A DNA stretch of 64,000 nt from Lysinibacillus capsici (GTDB taxonomy: Bacteria > Bacillota > Bacilli > Bacillales_A > Planococcaceae), in the NCBI RefSeq assembly GCF_003367505.1, contig NZ_PXXX01000007.1, positions 1 through 64,000 of the forward strand, written 5' to 3'. Position numbers and translations under genes: made by a program. Positions within the stretch are counted from its first letter, which is position 1; the number at the start of each line of letters is the position of its first letter. Of the stretch, positions 16,388 to 26,165 are shown piece after piece. The notes beneath the pieces are model-generated. The model did not search any database and was not told the origin of the DNA. It was given only the letters and a program-made list of their open reading frames with translations.

Positions 16388-18126
16388 TAGCGAGTCAACT
16401 CCTTCACACGATTTTCTAATTCACCAGGCAAGAATGGTGTACCATTATATTTAGTGATTGTCGCGATTTTATCGTGACCACCAACATTCATCTTCATAAT
16501 ATTAGCTAATTGACCTGTATAGTTATTTTCTACAACAATCACCTTTTTCACTTGTGCAACAAGAGGTGCTATTTCTGCAGATGGGAATGGATGAATTAAA
16601 CGAATATGGGCATGATTCACTTTCATTCCTTGTGCATTCAGTCGTTCTTGCACTTCTTCAATAGCTCCTCTTGTTGAGTTAAAGCCTACTAATAAAATAT
16701 CGGCTTCCTCATGTGGTGCATTAACAAAGACTGGGTTATCAAATTTCAAGCTCTCTAATTTGCGGAAGCGTTTATCCATTTGAGTTTGGCGATTACCCGT
16801 TGCCTCAGATGGCTTCCCTGTTTCATCATGTTCAACACCTGTAACGTGATGAATACCATGCAATGTACCTGGTAAGACACGAGGTGAAATGCCATCTTCT
16901 GTATCTTCGTAACGCTTGAAGTAGGCTTTATCTGCCGCTTCCTCAAGATCATCCATCACAATTTTACCGCGACGAATTTCAATTTTATTATAATCAAATG
17001 GCTCAACAGATTGTTTACCTAGAGATAATTGTAGATCTGTCATTAAGATTACTGGTAATTGTAATTCCTCTGCAATGTTAAATGCTTGGATCGTATCAAA
17101 GAAAGCTTCCTCCATTGTAGAAGGTGCAATGACTACTTTAGGAATTTCTCCATGAGTACCGTAAAGCATAGCCATCAAGTCAGATTGTTCTTGCTTAGTT
17201 GGTAACCCAGTTGAAGGGCCTCCACGTTGTGTATCCACTACTACTAAAGGTTGCTCTGTCATACCTGAAAGACCAATTGCTTCCATCATTAATGAAAGAC
17301 CAGGACCAGCAGAAGCGGTAAAGGAACGTACACCGCCAAAGTTAGCGCCAATAGCCATTGTTGCTGCTGCAATCTCATCTTCCGTTTGGATGACCGTTCC
17401 ACCGAATTTCGGCAATTTTTTAATCAAGTATTCCATAATTTCAGACGCTGGTGTAATTGGGTATGCTGCCATAAAGCGTGTCCCAGCAGCTAATGCACCA
17501 AGTGCTATCGCATCGTTCCCAATCATAAACATACGACGTTTACCATCTGCAGGTGCAAGCTCCCATTCGCCTATACGATCAACTAACAGCTCATTCATAA
17601 TTTGACGACCACGTGTAATGGCTTCCATATTTTTTTGTACGACTTCTTCGCCCTTTTTACCAAAAATATCATCGACAACATTTTGGAATACTGCGTCTTC
17701 TAGGTTTAGCAATGATGCAGTTGCGCCGATAGCCACCATGTTTTTCATTAACGAAGTACCAAGCTCTGCTGCTACTTCTGTAAACGGTACTGCAAATAAT
17801 GGTGCTTTTGAATCCTCTGGTTTAACAGGATCAAATTTTGCATCGGCTAAAATAATACCCTTTTCTGTAAGCTCTTTATAATTGACATCAATTGTTTCTT
17901 GATCGAATGCCACTAAAATATCTAAATCATCCGCAATTGAACGTACTTCTGTTGGACGAACTGTAATTTTATTATTCGTATGGCCACCTTTAATTCGAGA
18001 AGAGAAGTGACGATAACCGTATAGGAAATAACCTAGACGATTCATTGCCATTGAGAAAATCTCACCTGTACTCTCAATCCCTTCACCCTGTTGCCCACCG
18101 ACTTTCCATGAAAGCTGATGTAACAT
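16387..18126 (-). CDS. korA: 2-oxoacid:ferredoxin oxidoreductase, alpha (fused gamma-alpha) subunit
   Basis: The 579-residue protein fuses an N-terminal gamma domain (GGQQGEGIESTGEIF at the start) to the alpha domain, which holds AAYPITPASEIMEYL, TEDEIAAATMAIGA and TASAGPGLSLM. The two-subunit form is typical of aerobic Bacilli and uses ferredoxin rather than NAD. It is preceded by AAGGAG and translated with korB. Its place beside spoVS and ymdB is seen in Lysinibacillus-type genomes, where B. subtilis instead has tdh and kbl. Confidence 0.9.
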   Translation of the reverse strand: MLHQLSWKVGGQQGEGIESTGEIFSMAMNRLGYFLYGYRHFSSRIKGGHTNNKITVRPTEVRSIADDLDILVAFDQETIDVNYKELTEKGIILADAKFDPVKPEDSKAPLFAVPFTEVAAELGTSLMKNMVAIGATASLLNLEDAVFQNVVDDIFGKKGEEVVQKNMEAITRGRQIMNELLVDRIGEWELAPADGKRRMFMIGNDAIALGALAAGTRFMAAYPITPASEIMEYLIKKLPKFGGTVIQTEDEIAAATMAIGANFGGVRSFTASAGPGLSLMMEAIGLSGMTEQPLVVVDTQRGGPSTGLPTKQEQSDLMAMLYGTHGEIPKVVIAPSTMEEAFFDTIQAFNIAEELQLPVILMTDLQLSLGKQSVEPFDYNKIEIRRGKIVMDDLEEAADKAYFKRYEDTEDGISPRVLPGTLHGIHHVTGVEHDETGKPSEATGNRQTQMDKRFRKLESLKFDNPVFVNAPHEEADILLVGFNSTRGAIEEVQERLNAQGMKVNHAHIRLIHPFPSAEIAPLVAQVKKVIVVENNYTGQLANIMKMNVGGHDKIATITKYNGTPFLPGELENRVKELTR

Positions 18127-18335
18127 GTCAACAACTCCTTAAATCCAATGTGTACTATTATTTTTCCTTCATAAGTTTAACACGAAGAAACCGTCTGGAC
18201 TATTGTTTCTCCACGATTTAGGCGAAAATCAGACCTTTGACTGAAAATCCTGTTCATAAAGTTGTAATTTTCAAATCTAAGCAAAATCACGCCCCTATTT
18301 CAAGTGACATCTATCATATGTAAAACAGGAAAACG

Positions 18336-18375
18336 AAAAAATGCTCCGCCACCATATTATGTGACAGAGCATTTT
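18336..18375 (-). terminator. Terminator of spoVS
   Basis: AAAATGCTC with CGCCAC pairs with GTGACAGAGCATTTT across 18338-18375, followed on the minus strand by a T-rich run. It lies 15 bp after the spoVS stop. Confidence 0.75.
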
Positions 18376-18389
18376 ACTTCATTACTTTT

Positions 18390-18656
18390 TTATCGAATAC
18401 GTTTTTCCACTAGCAGCTTTAATGCTGTTCGTTCTTCTCCAGCAATCAAAATATCGGCAAACGCCGGCGCGCAAATTAAATCTGTGCCACTTGGCGCTAC
18501 AAATCCGCGTGCAATGGCCACTGCTTTCACGGCTTGGTTAAGTGCACCTGCCCCAACTGCTTGCATTTCTGCCTGCCCTTTTTCTCTGATTACCGCGACT
18601 AATGCACCTGCAACTGAATTTGGATTAGAGCGTGATGATACTTTTAATGAATCCAC
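18390..18656 (-). CDS. spoVS: Stage V sporulation protein S
   Basis: The 88-residue product matches SpoVS almost throughout: SNPNSVAGALVAVIREKG, QAVGAGALNQAVKAVAIARG, FVAPSGTDLICAPAF and GEERTALKLLVE. SpoVS is an Alba-like small protein needed for spore coat assembly and timing of stage V in B. subtilis. It follows ymdB in the same order as B. subtilis, though with its own 177-bp upstream region. GGGGAGG precedes the start. Confidence 0.97.
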   Translation of the reverse strand: MDSLKVSSRSNPNSVAGALVAVIREKGQAEMQAVGAGALNQAVKAVAIARGFVAPSGTDLICAPAFADILIAGEERTALKLLVEKRIR

Positions 18657-18833
18657 AATTATTCCTCCCCGTTTCGCGAATAGTGTTTACGCTCAACAAC
18701 TCATGTCCCCCTTTTTGGACCTCAAGTTATTGTCCGTAGCACATTTTATGCTCCGCAAAACGGAAATAGACTAGTTTGACAAAGAAACCTATATCCCCGT
18801 AAAAGAAACGTAAAAAAACATTCTTCGACTTAT

Positions 18834-19631
18834 CTACCCTTGAAATGGATAGTCTTCATTTATATAAATGCGTTCACAGGCAATAGCTTTTCCTGTTCGA
18901 TCATCCATCTCTACAAAGAAACCACTCAAAACCTCTCGCCCTTTTTTCGGAACTTCAAAACGAGATGGCATGTTTGTTTGGAATTTATAGATGACACTTT
19001 CCTTCGTCATACCTAAAATTTCATCGTACGGCCCTGTCATACCAACATCCGTGATATAAGCCGTACCTTGTGGGTAGATTCTTGCATCTGCTGTTTGCAC
19101 ATGTGTATGTGTCCCAACAACCGCTGAAGCCTTTCCATCTAAATGCCAACCAAGAGCGATTTTTTCACTAGTCGCTTCAGCATGAAAATCCACGAAGACA
19201 AGTGGAGATATTTGTCGAGCCTCTGCAATCAATTGATCTGCCATTGCAAACGGATCCTCATGTGGCGGTAAAAATACGCGACCATGTAAATTAATGACAG
19301 ATAATGTCACGCCATTTTTAGAAATCTGAACCATACCTTTACCAGGTGCTTCACTTGAAAAGTTTGCCGGACGGATTAAGTAATCCGCGTCATCAATAAA
19401 ATCAAAAATATCTTTATTGTCCCATGTATGATTCCCCATCGTAATAACATCTACACCCATTTGTAGCAAGCTATTATAAATATTACGAGTAATCCCTCGT
19501 CCTGCCGCAGCATTTTCCCCATTTGCAATCACAACATCTGGATTATACTTCTTTTTTAAGCGAGGTAAATATTTTTCCACCGCATCTCGACCAATTGAAC
19601 CAACAATATCACCAATAAATAGAACTTTCAT
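18834..19631 (-). CDS. ymdB: YmdB-family metallophosphoesterase (2',3'-cyclic nucleotide phosphodiesterase)
   Basis: The family-conserved ATG at 19629-19631 (MKVLFIGDIVGSIGRDAVEK) is chosen over an upstream GTG. The 265-residue protein has the di-metal motifs GDIVG, NGENAA, GNHTWDN, DFHAEATSEK and GTHTHVQTAD. B. subtilis YmdB hydrolyses 2',3'-cAMP and is needed for normal biofilm gene expression. There ymdB follows rny directly; here a 10-kb exopolysaccharide cluster separates them. Confidence 0.95.
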   Translation of the reverse strand: MKVLFIGDIVGSIGRDAVEKYLPRLKKKYNPDVVIANGENAAAGRGITRNIYNSLLQMGVDVITMGNHTWDNKDIFDFIDDADYLIRPANFSSEAPGKGMVQISKNGVTLSVINLHGRVFLPPHEDPFAMADQLIAEARQISPLVFVDFHAEATSEKIALGWHLDGKASAVVGTHTHVQTADARIYPQGTAYITDVGMTGPYDEILGMTKESVIYKFQTNMPSRFEVPKKGREVLSGFFVEMDDRTGKAIACERIYINEDYPFQG

Positions 19632-19745
19632 TATGCAAGACCACACTTTCTCTAAATAACATCTTTTAGTTTACCATCTTTGCTTTGGCAATCGCAAAGT
19701 AAAATGCAAGCCTTACCACATTTACACATTTAAATGCCCGTTTAT

Positions 19746-20855
19746 TTAGGATTTCTGGATGGGAAATTGTGCATATTTTTTATTAGAGGAGTCCCCATTG
19801 GTATTGAGTTGCCCTATAAAAAAAGCGCCTAATTTCCATTTACTCATTATATATGTTATACAAATGGAGCAACTGAGACTGACAATAAATGAAATGGCAA
19901 TGACAGAAAATACACTTAATGTTTTGATAAAATTCGTTAAAAAAATTTTAAGTAGGCTATTAACTAGGGGATGTAATAAATATATACCGAAGGAATAACG
20001 ACTAATAAAAATGATAAATTTCGGCATTTTTCTTCTGTTACTCGCTATGAAAAATAACAGAAAAGCTACACTGAATGTATAAAGGATAACGTCTATTCTC
20101 TTTGAATGAACTTCCGTAATAATACCTGTTAATTGAGTGGTTAGCAAAAGACTTACTGTGATTAGTAATACTGCTAGTAACAGAAAACGAAAACGCTGTA
20201 ACCACGATAGAAATTTATCATAATTTTTTCCACAGTAATAAGCTACTGCAAAATAAGCAATCCACGCAGGAAATGGCATCTTATTAAAAAAATCCCATTG
20301 TAAACTAGTATACGCTAAATCAGGAAAATACTTAAATGGATCCAAAAAATTAAAAAAGGCTAAGTAACCAAAATTAATGATAAAAGCAGTCATTATTACT
20401 TTATAGGCAGGGTATCTTGAGGCAATAAATTTCACAAAAAATGGATGAATGATATAAAACTGAAAAATGATCACGATAAAATAACCATGGAAATCACCTT
20501 CCAAATAATTTAGTAGTAGTTTTTTGGCAAATTCAATAGAAGGCGATTCAATTGATTTAAGAACGGCATCAAGTAGTCCAATAAAAAGAAATGGCGTTAA
20601 CATATATTTATAACGTTTTACATAAAACTTTTTCGGCAAACGATCTGAATAGGAATAGGCAATGACAAACTCTGAGATAAATATAAAAAGAGGTGTCCCG
20701 AACATAAAGATCAGCTGAATAGATGTCAGGATTACGAATAGTGGACCTTCTTCTATGTCATACATGTTCAATGCCAACGTAACACTATGCATTAACACAA
20801 TCCCTAAGCAAGCAACGTATCGTAGTAAATATATTTCTTTGACTTCTCGCTTCAT
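19746..20855 (-). CDS. Membrane acyltransferase, acyltransferase-3 family
   Basis: The start at ATG 20853-20855 follows AGGTGAGGGTG; the longer frame has no binding site. The 369-residue protein has about ten membrane helices and the family signature near the N-terminus (YLLRYVACLGIVLMHS, with the catalytic-type His) and SYFGIYLLHP-like RYSFGIYLLHP near the end. Such enzymes acetylate or succinylate surface polysaccharides. It is the last gene of the exopolysaccharide cluster, so it probably decorates that polymer. Confidence 0.82.
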   Translation of the reverse strand: MKREVKEIYLLRYVACLGIVLMHSVTLALNMYDIEEGPLFVILTSIQLIFMFGTPLFIFISEFVIAYSYSDRLPKKFYVKRYKYMLTPFLFIGLLDAVLKSIESPSIEFAKKLLLNYLEGDFHGYFIVIIFQFYIIHPFFVKFIASRYPAYKVIMTAFIINFGYLAFFNFLDPFKYFPDLAYTSLQWDFFNKMPFPAWIAYFAVAYYCGKNYDKFLSWLQRFRFLLLAVLLITVSLLLTTQLTGIITEVHSKRIDVILYTFSVAFLLFFIASNRRKMPKFIIFISRYSFGIYLLHPLVNSLLKIFLTNFIKTLSVFSVIAISFIVSLSCSICITYIMSKWKLGAFFIGQLNTNGDSSNKKYAQFPIQKS

Positions 20856-20932
20856 CACCCTCACCTGCCATTTCAAAGGAATCAATTTGCCTTTCAATTA
20901 TGCTACTTACCTTACTCAATGCAGGGATAAAA

Positions 20933-22444
20933 TTATTTACTATTGGTAGTTGTTCTCTTTAATTGCACCAAAATATCTCGCATTGTTTGAGGCTCAATAA
21001 TAAAATTACCTACTAATAAAATAAACATCGTCCACAAGGAAATACATATAGCGGCTACAAGCCATGAACCTGCAGATGTAATATGGAGCTCGATAAAAAA
21101 TATAAATGGTATTGCTGCAGTAAGTGCAAAAATACTATTTTGCACAATTTTTTTGACAGTATCTTTAGGTGAATTTTGTAAAATCTTTTTAGAAGAATAA
21201 ATGATTAAATCATAAGTACGATAGCCGTATGAACAAATTCCTCCCAGTAATATTCCTTCTGCGCCAAAAAACTGTACAAAAACAAGAGAAACTACAAGGT
21301 TGATTAATGCTTCCATAATGGCACGATTTTTCGTCTCTCTAAAATGGCCTGCAGCATTCACTAACGTATTGGCAGGAATCCGAATTGTATTCGCTACTCC
21401 TACAATGACAAACAATATTGCTAACCAGGGCCTTATGTAATTGGCATCTTCAATCCCTGCTGTATAAATCTTTATAAATGGCAATATTAAAATAGCTGTA
21501 CATGTGTAGCTAAAAGCAATGATGCCATAAAAAATATATTCAAAGTGATGAAAATATTTCCGAAGAACGTCCTTATCCTCTTTGACAAGAATGTCTCCAA
21601 AAGCTGCTAATATCGCCCCTGAAAAAGTGGATATAAACAAAGTGACTGCATTAAACACCATACTATAAACTGTAAACACACTGACTTCTGTTAAGCCCAG
21701 AAAAATCGTTATTAAAATAAACGGCGTGTTAAACACCACTAACGAGGCAATTTGATGAATTAAAGCATCCCATTTATCTTTAATTGCTAACGTATTCGCT
21801 TGTTTTTTACTATTGAAATATGGATATTTCTTTTTAACATACAATCTTAAAAAAAGAACATCCAGTAGCAATATGGCACTTGAACTAGCAACAACAATGA
21901 CGATGGAAAAACCAAATGCTATCAAAGTAACTGACAATAGTGCACTCGCAAAAAGCAACATTGTTTGAATGCGAAAAATAACATAGCTTTTTTGATCTGC
22001 CGACAGTAGAACTAAATATTTCCCTATAAAAAAATACTCCCACATGCCACTAATCCCCAAAATAAGTACCATGTAAAGAGCCGTTCGCGGATTCACTTCA
22101 TCTCCTACTAATAACGGATAACAAATAGCCAAAATGGCGACTAATCCAACAAAGACATAACCCGAACGTCTATAAAAACGATTAGTCGCTGAAAGAATTC
22201 CATTTATTTGGTCTTTATCACCCTTGGCTAGTGGCTTATAAAGTGCCACTATAGATGCATTACCAACCCCAGCCTCTACTATTTTTAAATAACTTAAAAA
22301 TTGCTTAATCGACGAAACAAGCCCGTTAGTAGCAGAGCCGTATGTTGTCATAAATAGTCGAGGTAAAATGAAATTAATAACCGCTGCAACAACTTGTAGT
22401 AATACATTAGACATTAAATTTAAAACTACTCTCTTAGTTCTCAT
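20933..22444 (-). CDS. Polysaccharide flippase, Wzx-like
   Basis: The 503-residue protein has 12 to 14 predicted membrane helices and the opening VLNLMSNVLLQVVAAVINFILPRL-type motif of oligosaccharide flippases (only part quoted: NVLLQVVAAVINFILP). Start ATG 22442-22444 is used, after AAAGGTG; a GTG 12 bases earlier is possible. It would move the lipid-linked repeat unit across the membrane for the Wzy polymerase two genes upstream. It overlaps the glycosyltransferase gene by 11 bases. Confidence 0.85.
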   Translation of the reverse strand: MRTKRVVLNLMSNVLLQVVAAVINFILPRLFMTTYGSATNGLVSSIKQFLSYLKIVEAGVGNASIVALYKPLAKGDKDQINGILSATNRFYRRSGYVFVGLVAILAICYPLLVGDEVNPRTALYMVLILGISGMWEYFFIGKYLVLLSADQKSYVIFRIQTMLLFASALLSVTLIAFGFSIVIVVASSSAILLLDVLFLRLYVKKKYPYFNSKKQANTLAIKDKWDALIHQIASLVVFNTPFILITIFLGLTEVSVFTVYSMVFNAVTLFISTFSGAILAAFGDILVKEDKDVLRKYFHHFEYIFYGIIAFSYTCTAILILPFIKIYTAGIEDANYIRPWLAILFVIVGVANTIRIPANTLVNAAGHFRETKNRAIMEALINLVVSLVFVQFFGAEGILLGGICSYGYRTYDLIIYSSKKILQNSPKDTVKKIVQNSIFALTAAIPFIFFIELHITSAGSWLVAAICISLWTMFILLVGNFIIEPQTMRDILVQLKRTTTNSK

Positions 22445-23525
22445 GCTGGTAAGCACCTTTTCTTTTAGTAAAAGTAGGAATTAAACCTTTGCAATCACTG
22501 ATCCGCCGTTTAAACCTATTCAACATGAAAAGTAAAAGAATTTGTTTTTTCTTTAATAACCAAGTATAGATCTTTGATTTGAGCGGCATATTTGTCATCC
22601 GAATCGCATGCAACGATCCATGAAACGCTTCATGAATCAACATTTCCTTAATAAAGGTACGCTTTTCATGTAAACGCTTATGGTTGAATCTATTCAATTC
22701 ATTATTCACCGCTGCCATCACTAAATAAGTAAAATAATACTGAAGTTGTTCAGCAAAATTAGGAACCTGGTCTGCTTTCCTGTACTTTAAAACTTTCAAT
22801 TGTTCATACAACACAAGTATTTTTTTAAAAAACATCTGATCATAACTAGCCGTCATGGAAGAAGAATGCTGACGGTAATGGTAGAGATACTGATTTTCTA
22901 ATATATAAATACTTTCTGCATCAAGTAAGCTAGGATATGTACAAGCAACATCGTCCCCCATGCAAATTTGATCATCCACATCAAAGAGATTTTTCTCTAA
23001 TAGGTCTCTTTTAAATATTTTGTTAGATAAAGATGGATATAAGCCAAAACGGTAATACTCGCCCGAATATAGCATAATTGGATATACTTCTTTTTCCATT
23101 CTATCCTTCCTGTACAAACCAGGCGAGACAAGCTGTGGTCTCTTCACTTCTTGGAGTGGATAATTTTCTACAATGTCACAAATAACAATATCTACATCAA
23201 AAACACGGGCAGTATTACATAATGATTTATACATATCAACTTCAATCCAATCATCACTATCTACATAACCAATATACTGTCCTTTGGCGACCCTTAGCCC
23301 TGCTTTACGGGCACTGACAGCACCACTATTTGCTTGATGAATGACGGTAATTCTTGTATCAGATTCGGCATATTCATCGCAGATTACCGAGCAGCTATCA
23401 GTCGAGCCATCATTTACTAATATCAACTCAAAATCTACGAATTCCTGTCTCAGAATACTATCAAGACACATTTTTAAGTAAGGTTCCGTATTATAGACGG
23501 GGACAATAATGCTTAAATATGGCAC
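22434..23525 (-). CDS. Glycosyltransferase family 2
   Basis: The 363-residue protein has the GT-A fold markers: PYLSIIVPVYNTEPYLKMC, LILVNDGSTDSC, then the metal-binding YVDSDDWIE. The C-terminal half is basic and lacks strong membrane helices. It should add a sugar to the lipid-linked repeat unit on the cytosolic face. It lies 5 bp after the polymerase gene and overlaps the flippase gene. The donor sugar cannot be told. Confidence 0.88.
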   Translation of the reverse strand: MPYLSIIVPVYNTEPYLKMCLDSILRQEFVDFELILVNDGSTDSCSVICDEYAESDTRITVIHQANSGAVSARKAGLRVAKGQYIGYVDSDDWIEVDMYKSLCNTARVFDVDIVICDIVENYPLQEVKRPQLVSPGLYRKDRMEKEVYPIMLYSGEYYRFGLYPSLSNKIFKRDLLEKNLFDVDDQICMGDDVACTYPSLLDAESIYILENQYLYHYRQHSSSMTASYDQMFFKKILVLYEQLKVLKYRKADQVPNFAEQLQYYFTYLVMAAVNNELNRFNHKRLHEKRTFIKEMLIHEAFHGSLHAIRMTNMPLKSKIYTWLLKKKQILLLFMLNRFKRRISDCKGLIPTFTKRKGAYQHEN

Positions 23526-23530
23526 TCACC

Positions 23531-24880
23531 TCACCTCTCATTCATAGTAGTTCCCTTACTTTTACTCATAGTCAGTGCAAACATAATTAATAAAATATGA
23601 TATGGAAAATAATCCATGACAAATGAATCAAGTCCTATATTCGCTATTAACATGATATAGAGAGGAATAGCGTTGATTGAAAGGATTTGAAAGCCTGGTC
23701 TATTCATAATTCCGACATTCTCTCTAAGTACTTTATAGAGGCTTGAAATGTATAGTACTGACAAGACTATTCCGATTAAACCTATATAATAGGGAGTTGA
23801 TAAGTACATTGTATGTGCCATCTTTACCTTCGCAAAGCTTGTGCCAAAGCCTGCACCCAAAACAAATACTTTCGTGTTTTGAAGGATTTCATTTACAAAT
23901 AGGCTCCAACTACTCACTCGACCAGTGGTAATGGCATCTGTCGATATTCCTGACCCAAAAAACCGAATCCAATAAATTTCGAATAACTTCTCGTAAAAAA
24001 AATAGAGGGCACCCCCACAAATAATCACGATAAAAGACGAAAATTTAATAGCAGTCTTCACATTATTTCTAATGAATACAACAAATGTCATCATAATGAA
24101 AACGATTAATGTAATAATAAACATTTTGGAATATGTCAGTATGCCAAAAAATGCTAATATCACGAGTAATACAATTGACTTTTTCTCCTTTTTTCCATCC
24201 AGATTAAAAAGCACTAATAAACAAGCCATAGCTATTAATACTTGCAAACTAAAGTAATTTGGATCTAAATCTAAACCCGTAAATCTTGTACTAATCGAGT
24301 TCATTGTCTTCACTGTATTCACAATGGTCATTGACTCTATGAAATGATCAATTTCTGGGATAGAATAACTAATCAATCGAACGATTGAAGCAGCTAGTAA
24401 ACCCGATGCATAGATATACGTATACCTTCTGAAATATGCCTTATCATCGAGGGTCAATATTGCACAAAAGAGCACACTATAATTCAACACAAAGCCTAAA
24501 ACTGCAATAAGATTACCACCACTAACTATCGTTACGGCCACCGTATAAAATGCAAATAAAAAATAGGTTAATAGGAGTCGTTTTGAAATACCTTGCTTTT
24601 GTAAAAAGAGCGTCAAAATACTTAACAAAATATAGAAAGAACTAAGTACAACAAGCAGTGAGTATCCTGATATATCGAATTTAATGACATACACCCACGA
24701 AATAAAAAACAATAAATAGTCAATTCGATGCTGCTGCTTATCTAGCAGCATCGCCAAACTAGTTAAAAGGAAGAAGAGCCAGAGAAATAGATTACTACCT
24801 GTATATATTTTGAATACGACAAAGATACTTGAAATTATACAAATGAGCACACTAAAATTCTTAGATTCTATCATGTACAT
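23531..24880 (-). CDS. Polysaccharide polymerase, Wzy/O-antigen-ligase-like
   Basis: ATG 24878-24880 is used because GGAG lies five bases before it. The product of about 449 residues has ten or more membrane helices and one large outer loop with ISTDAITTGRVSSWSLFVNE and LGAGFGTSFAKVKMAHTMYL, the pattern around the key Arg and His of Wzy/WaaL proteins. It polymerises repeat units outside the membrane. It overlaps the end of the upstream glycosyltransferase gene by 20 bases. Confidence 0.8.
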   Translation of the reverse strand: MYMIESKNFSVLICIISSIFVVFKIYTGSNLFLWLFFLLTSLAMLLDKQQHRIDYLLFFISWVYVIKFDISGYSLLVVLSSFYILLSILTLFLQKQGISKRLLLTYFLFAFYTVAVTIVSGGNLIAVLGFVLNYSVLFCAILTLDDKAYFRRYTYIYASGLLAASIVRLISYSIPEIDHFIESMTIVNTVKTMNSISTRFTGLDLDPNYFSLQVLIAMACLLVLFNLDGKKEKKSIVLLVILAFFGILTYSKMFIITLIVFIMMTFVVFIRNNVKTAIKFSSFIVIICGGALYFFYEKLFEIYWIRFFGSGISTDAITTGRVSSWSLFVNEILQNTKVFVLGAGFGTSFAKVKMAHTMYLSTPYYIGLIGIVLSVLYISSLYKVLRENVGIMNRPGFQILSINAIPLYIMLIANIGLDSFVMDYFPYHILLIMFALTMSKSKGTTMNER

Positions 24881-26051
24881 CAAACTCCAATACAAGTTGC
24901 TCTTGAGCTTTTTTGTTTGTGTAGTGATTTTCCTCTATGTAATTTTTCATATTGTGTAGTAATTCTGTATTTTTCATAACACTAGAAATGACTTGAAAGA
25001 TGTCTTGAATGTTAAAGCCTGTTATCAATCCGTTATGACCATTACAAATTTGTTCACCTGCTGCGGCAAAGTCCGTTGTAATAACAGGCGTTTGTACAAT
25101 TAATGCCTCCCCAATGACCATTGGATAGCCTTCGTAGGCAGATGTTAAAACGAATACATCACTACATTTTATAAATGGATACGGATTTTTCATTTCTCCT
25201 ACAAATTCAACTACATCCTCTACACCTAGTTGCAAAGCTAATTGCTGATTTGAAAGTAGGTCTGGTCCATCCCCTAAAATGCGCCAGCGAAAATTATTTA
25301 TAGAAGCTTCCTTTAACAACTTACACAGATGTGGAATAAGGTCGAACCTTTTTGTACTATTTTCAATTCGCCCGACAGATATTAAATCCAACTCGCTTTT
25401 ATGAAACGGTGTATATTGACATGCCAGTTCTTTAATCTCTTCGATTGGAAAAAAATTATAAACCACTTGAATTTTATGTTGATATTGTGGAAGAAAATTT
25501 ATTAAATTTTCCTTACATGCTACTGAAACACATAACAATCGATCAAAATTTTTATAGGTTTTGACACAAGCCTCATAATTAAAATTCGCTTTAATGGGAT
25601 CTGTATGAATCCATGCTAACTTACGATCTGCTATCACAAACTGATCTACAAATAAATTGGTCCCCTTATTGAAGTATTGATTGGGTACATCATTAAAATA
25701 AGATATGGCGATATCATAATGACAATTATTGCGATGTTTTTTTAAAAGCATCGAATAGAAGTTATGGGAACCTATTAATCGAACAACTATCATACACACA
25801 ATGCGTAAAATAATATGCCATACGTTATTTCTTTTTTTCACTTCAGCAAAAGGTGTAGCAATTAGTTGTAACAGTAAGTTCCCTGTAGTTACCTTCACAT
25901 TGGAGGGAATATCGTTCATTAATTCCCCTCCACTAAATGTGAAAACATCTATCTCATATTTCTCGTAGAGGCTGATTTCTTTTAGCATATTAATTAACGA
26001 CTTTTGGATGCCACCCATTTGAAAATTTTGTGCAACAAATAATATTTTCAT
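24861..26051 (-). CDS. Glycosyltransferase family 4
   Basis: ATG 26049-26051 follows AGGGGGGC and starts the canonical MKILFVAQNFQMGGIQKSL; the longer frame upstream is discarded. The 396-residue GT-B enzyme shows LAWIHTD, the C-terminal donor site SVGRIENSTKRFDLIPHL and the E-x7-E-type motif in VLTSAYEGYPMVIGEALIV. It adds one sugar of the exopolysaccharide repeat. Confidence 0.88.
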   Translation of the reverse strand: MKILFVAQNFQMGGIQKSLINMLKEISLYEKYEIDVFTFSGGELMNDIPSNVKVTTGNLLLQLIATPFAEVKKRNNVWHIILRIVCMIVVRLIGSHNFYSMLLKKHRNNCHYDIAISYFNDVPNQYFNKGTNLFVDQFVIADRKLAWIHTDPIKANFNYEACVKTYKNFDRLLCVSVACKENLINFLPQYQHKIQVVYNFFPIEEIKELACQYTPFHKSELDLISVGRIENSTKRFDLIPHLCKLLKEASINNFRWRILGDGPDLLSNQQLALQLGVEDVVEFVGEMKNPYPFIKCSDVFVLTSAYEGYPMVIGEALIVQTPVITTDFAAAGEQICNGHNGLITGFNIQDIFQVISSVMKNTELLHNMKNYIEENHYTNKKAQEQLVLEFDVHDRI

Positions 26052-26165
26052 ATTAGCCCCCCTAAAAATACTACTGTAAATTTTCATATTGCTCTTACGT
26101 AAATAAAAAACGGATCGATAGCCGCTACGTGCCACTTCCTTTGCTGCTCACACTCCGCATAGCTT

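Noticed and set aside
18304..18774. 156-codon plus-strand frame over spoVS
   Set aside because: Shadow of spoVS, which is unmistakable on the minus strand.
19678..19699. CTTTGC/GCAAAG hairpin after the exopolysaccharide cluster
   Set aside because: Short stem and no T-run on the minus strand, so not called as a terminator.
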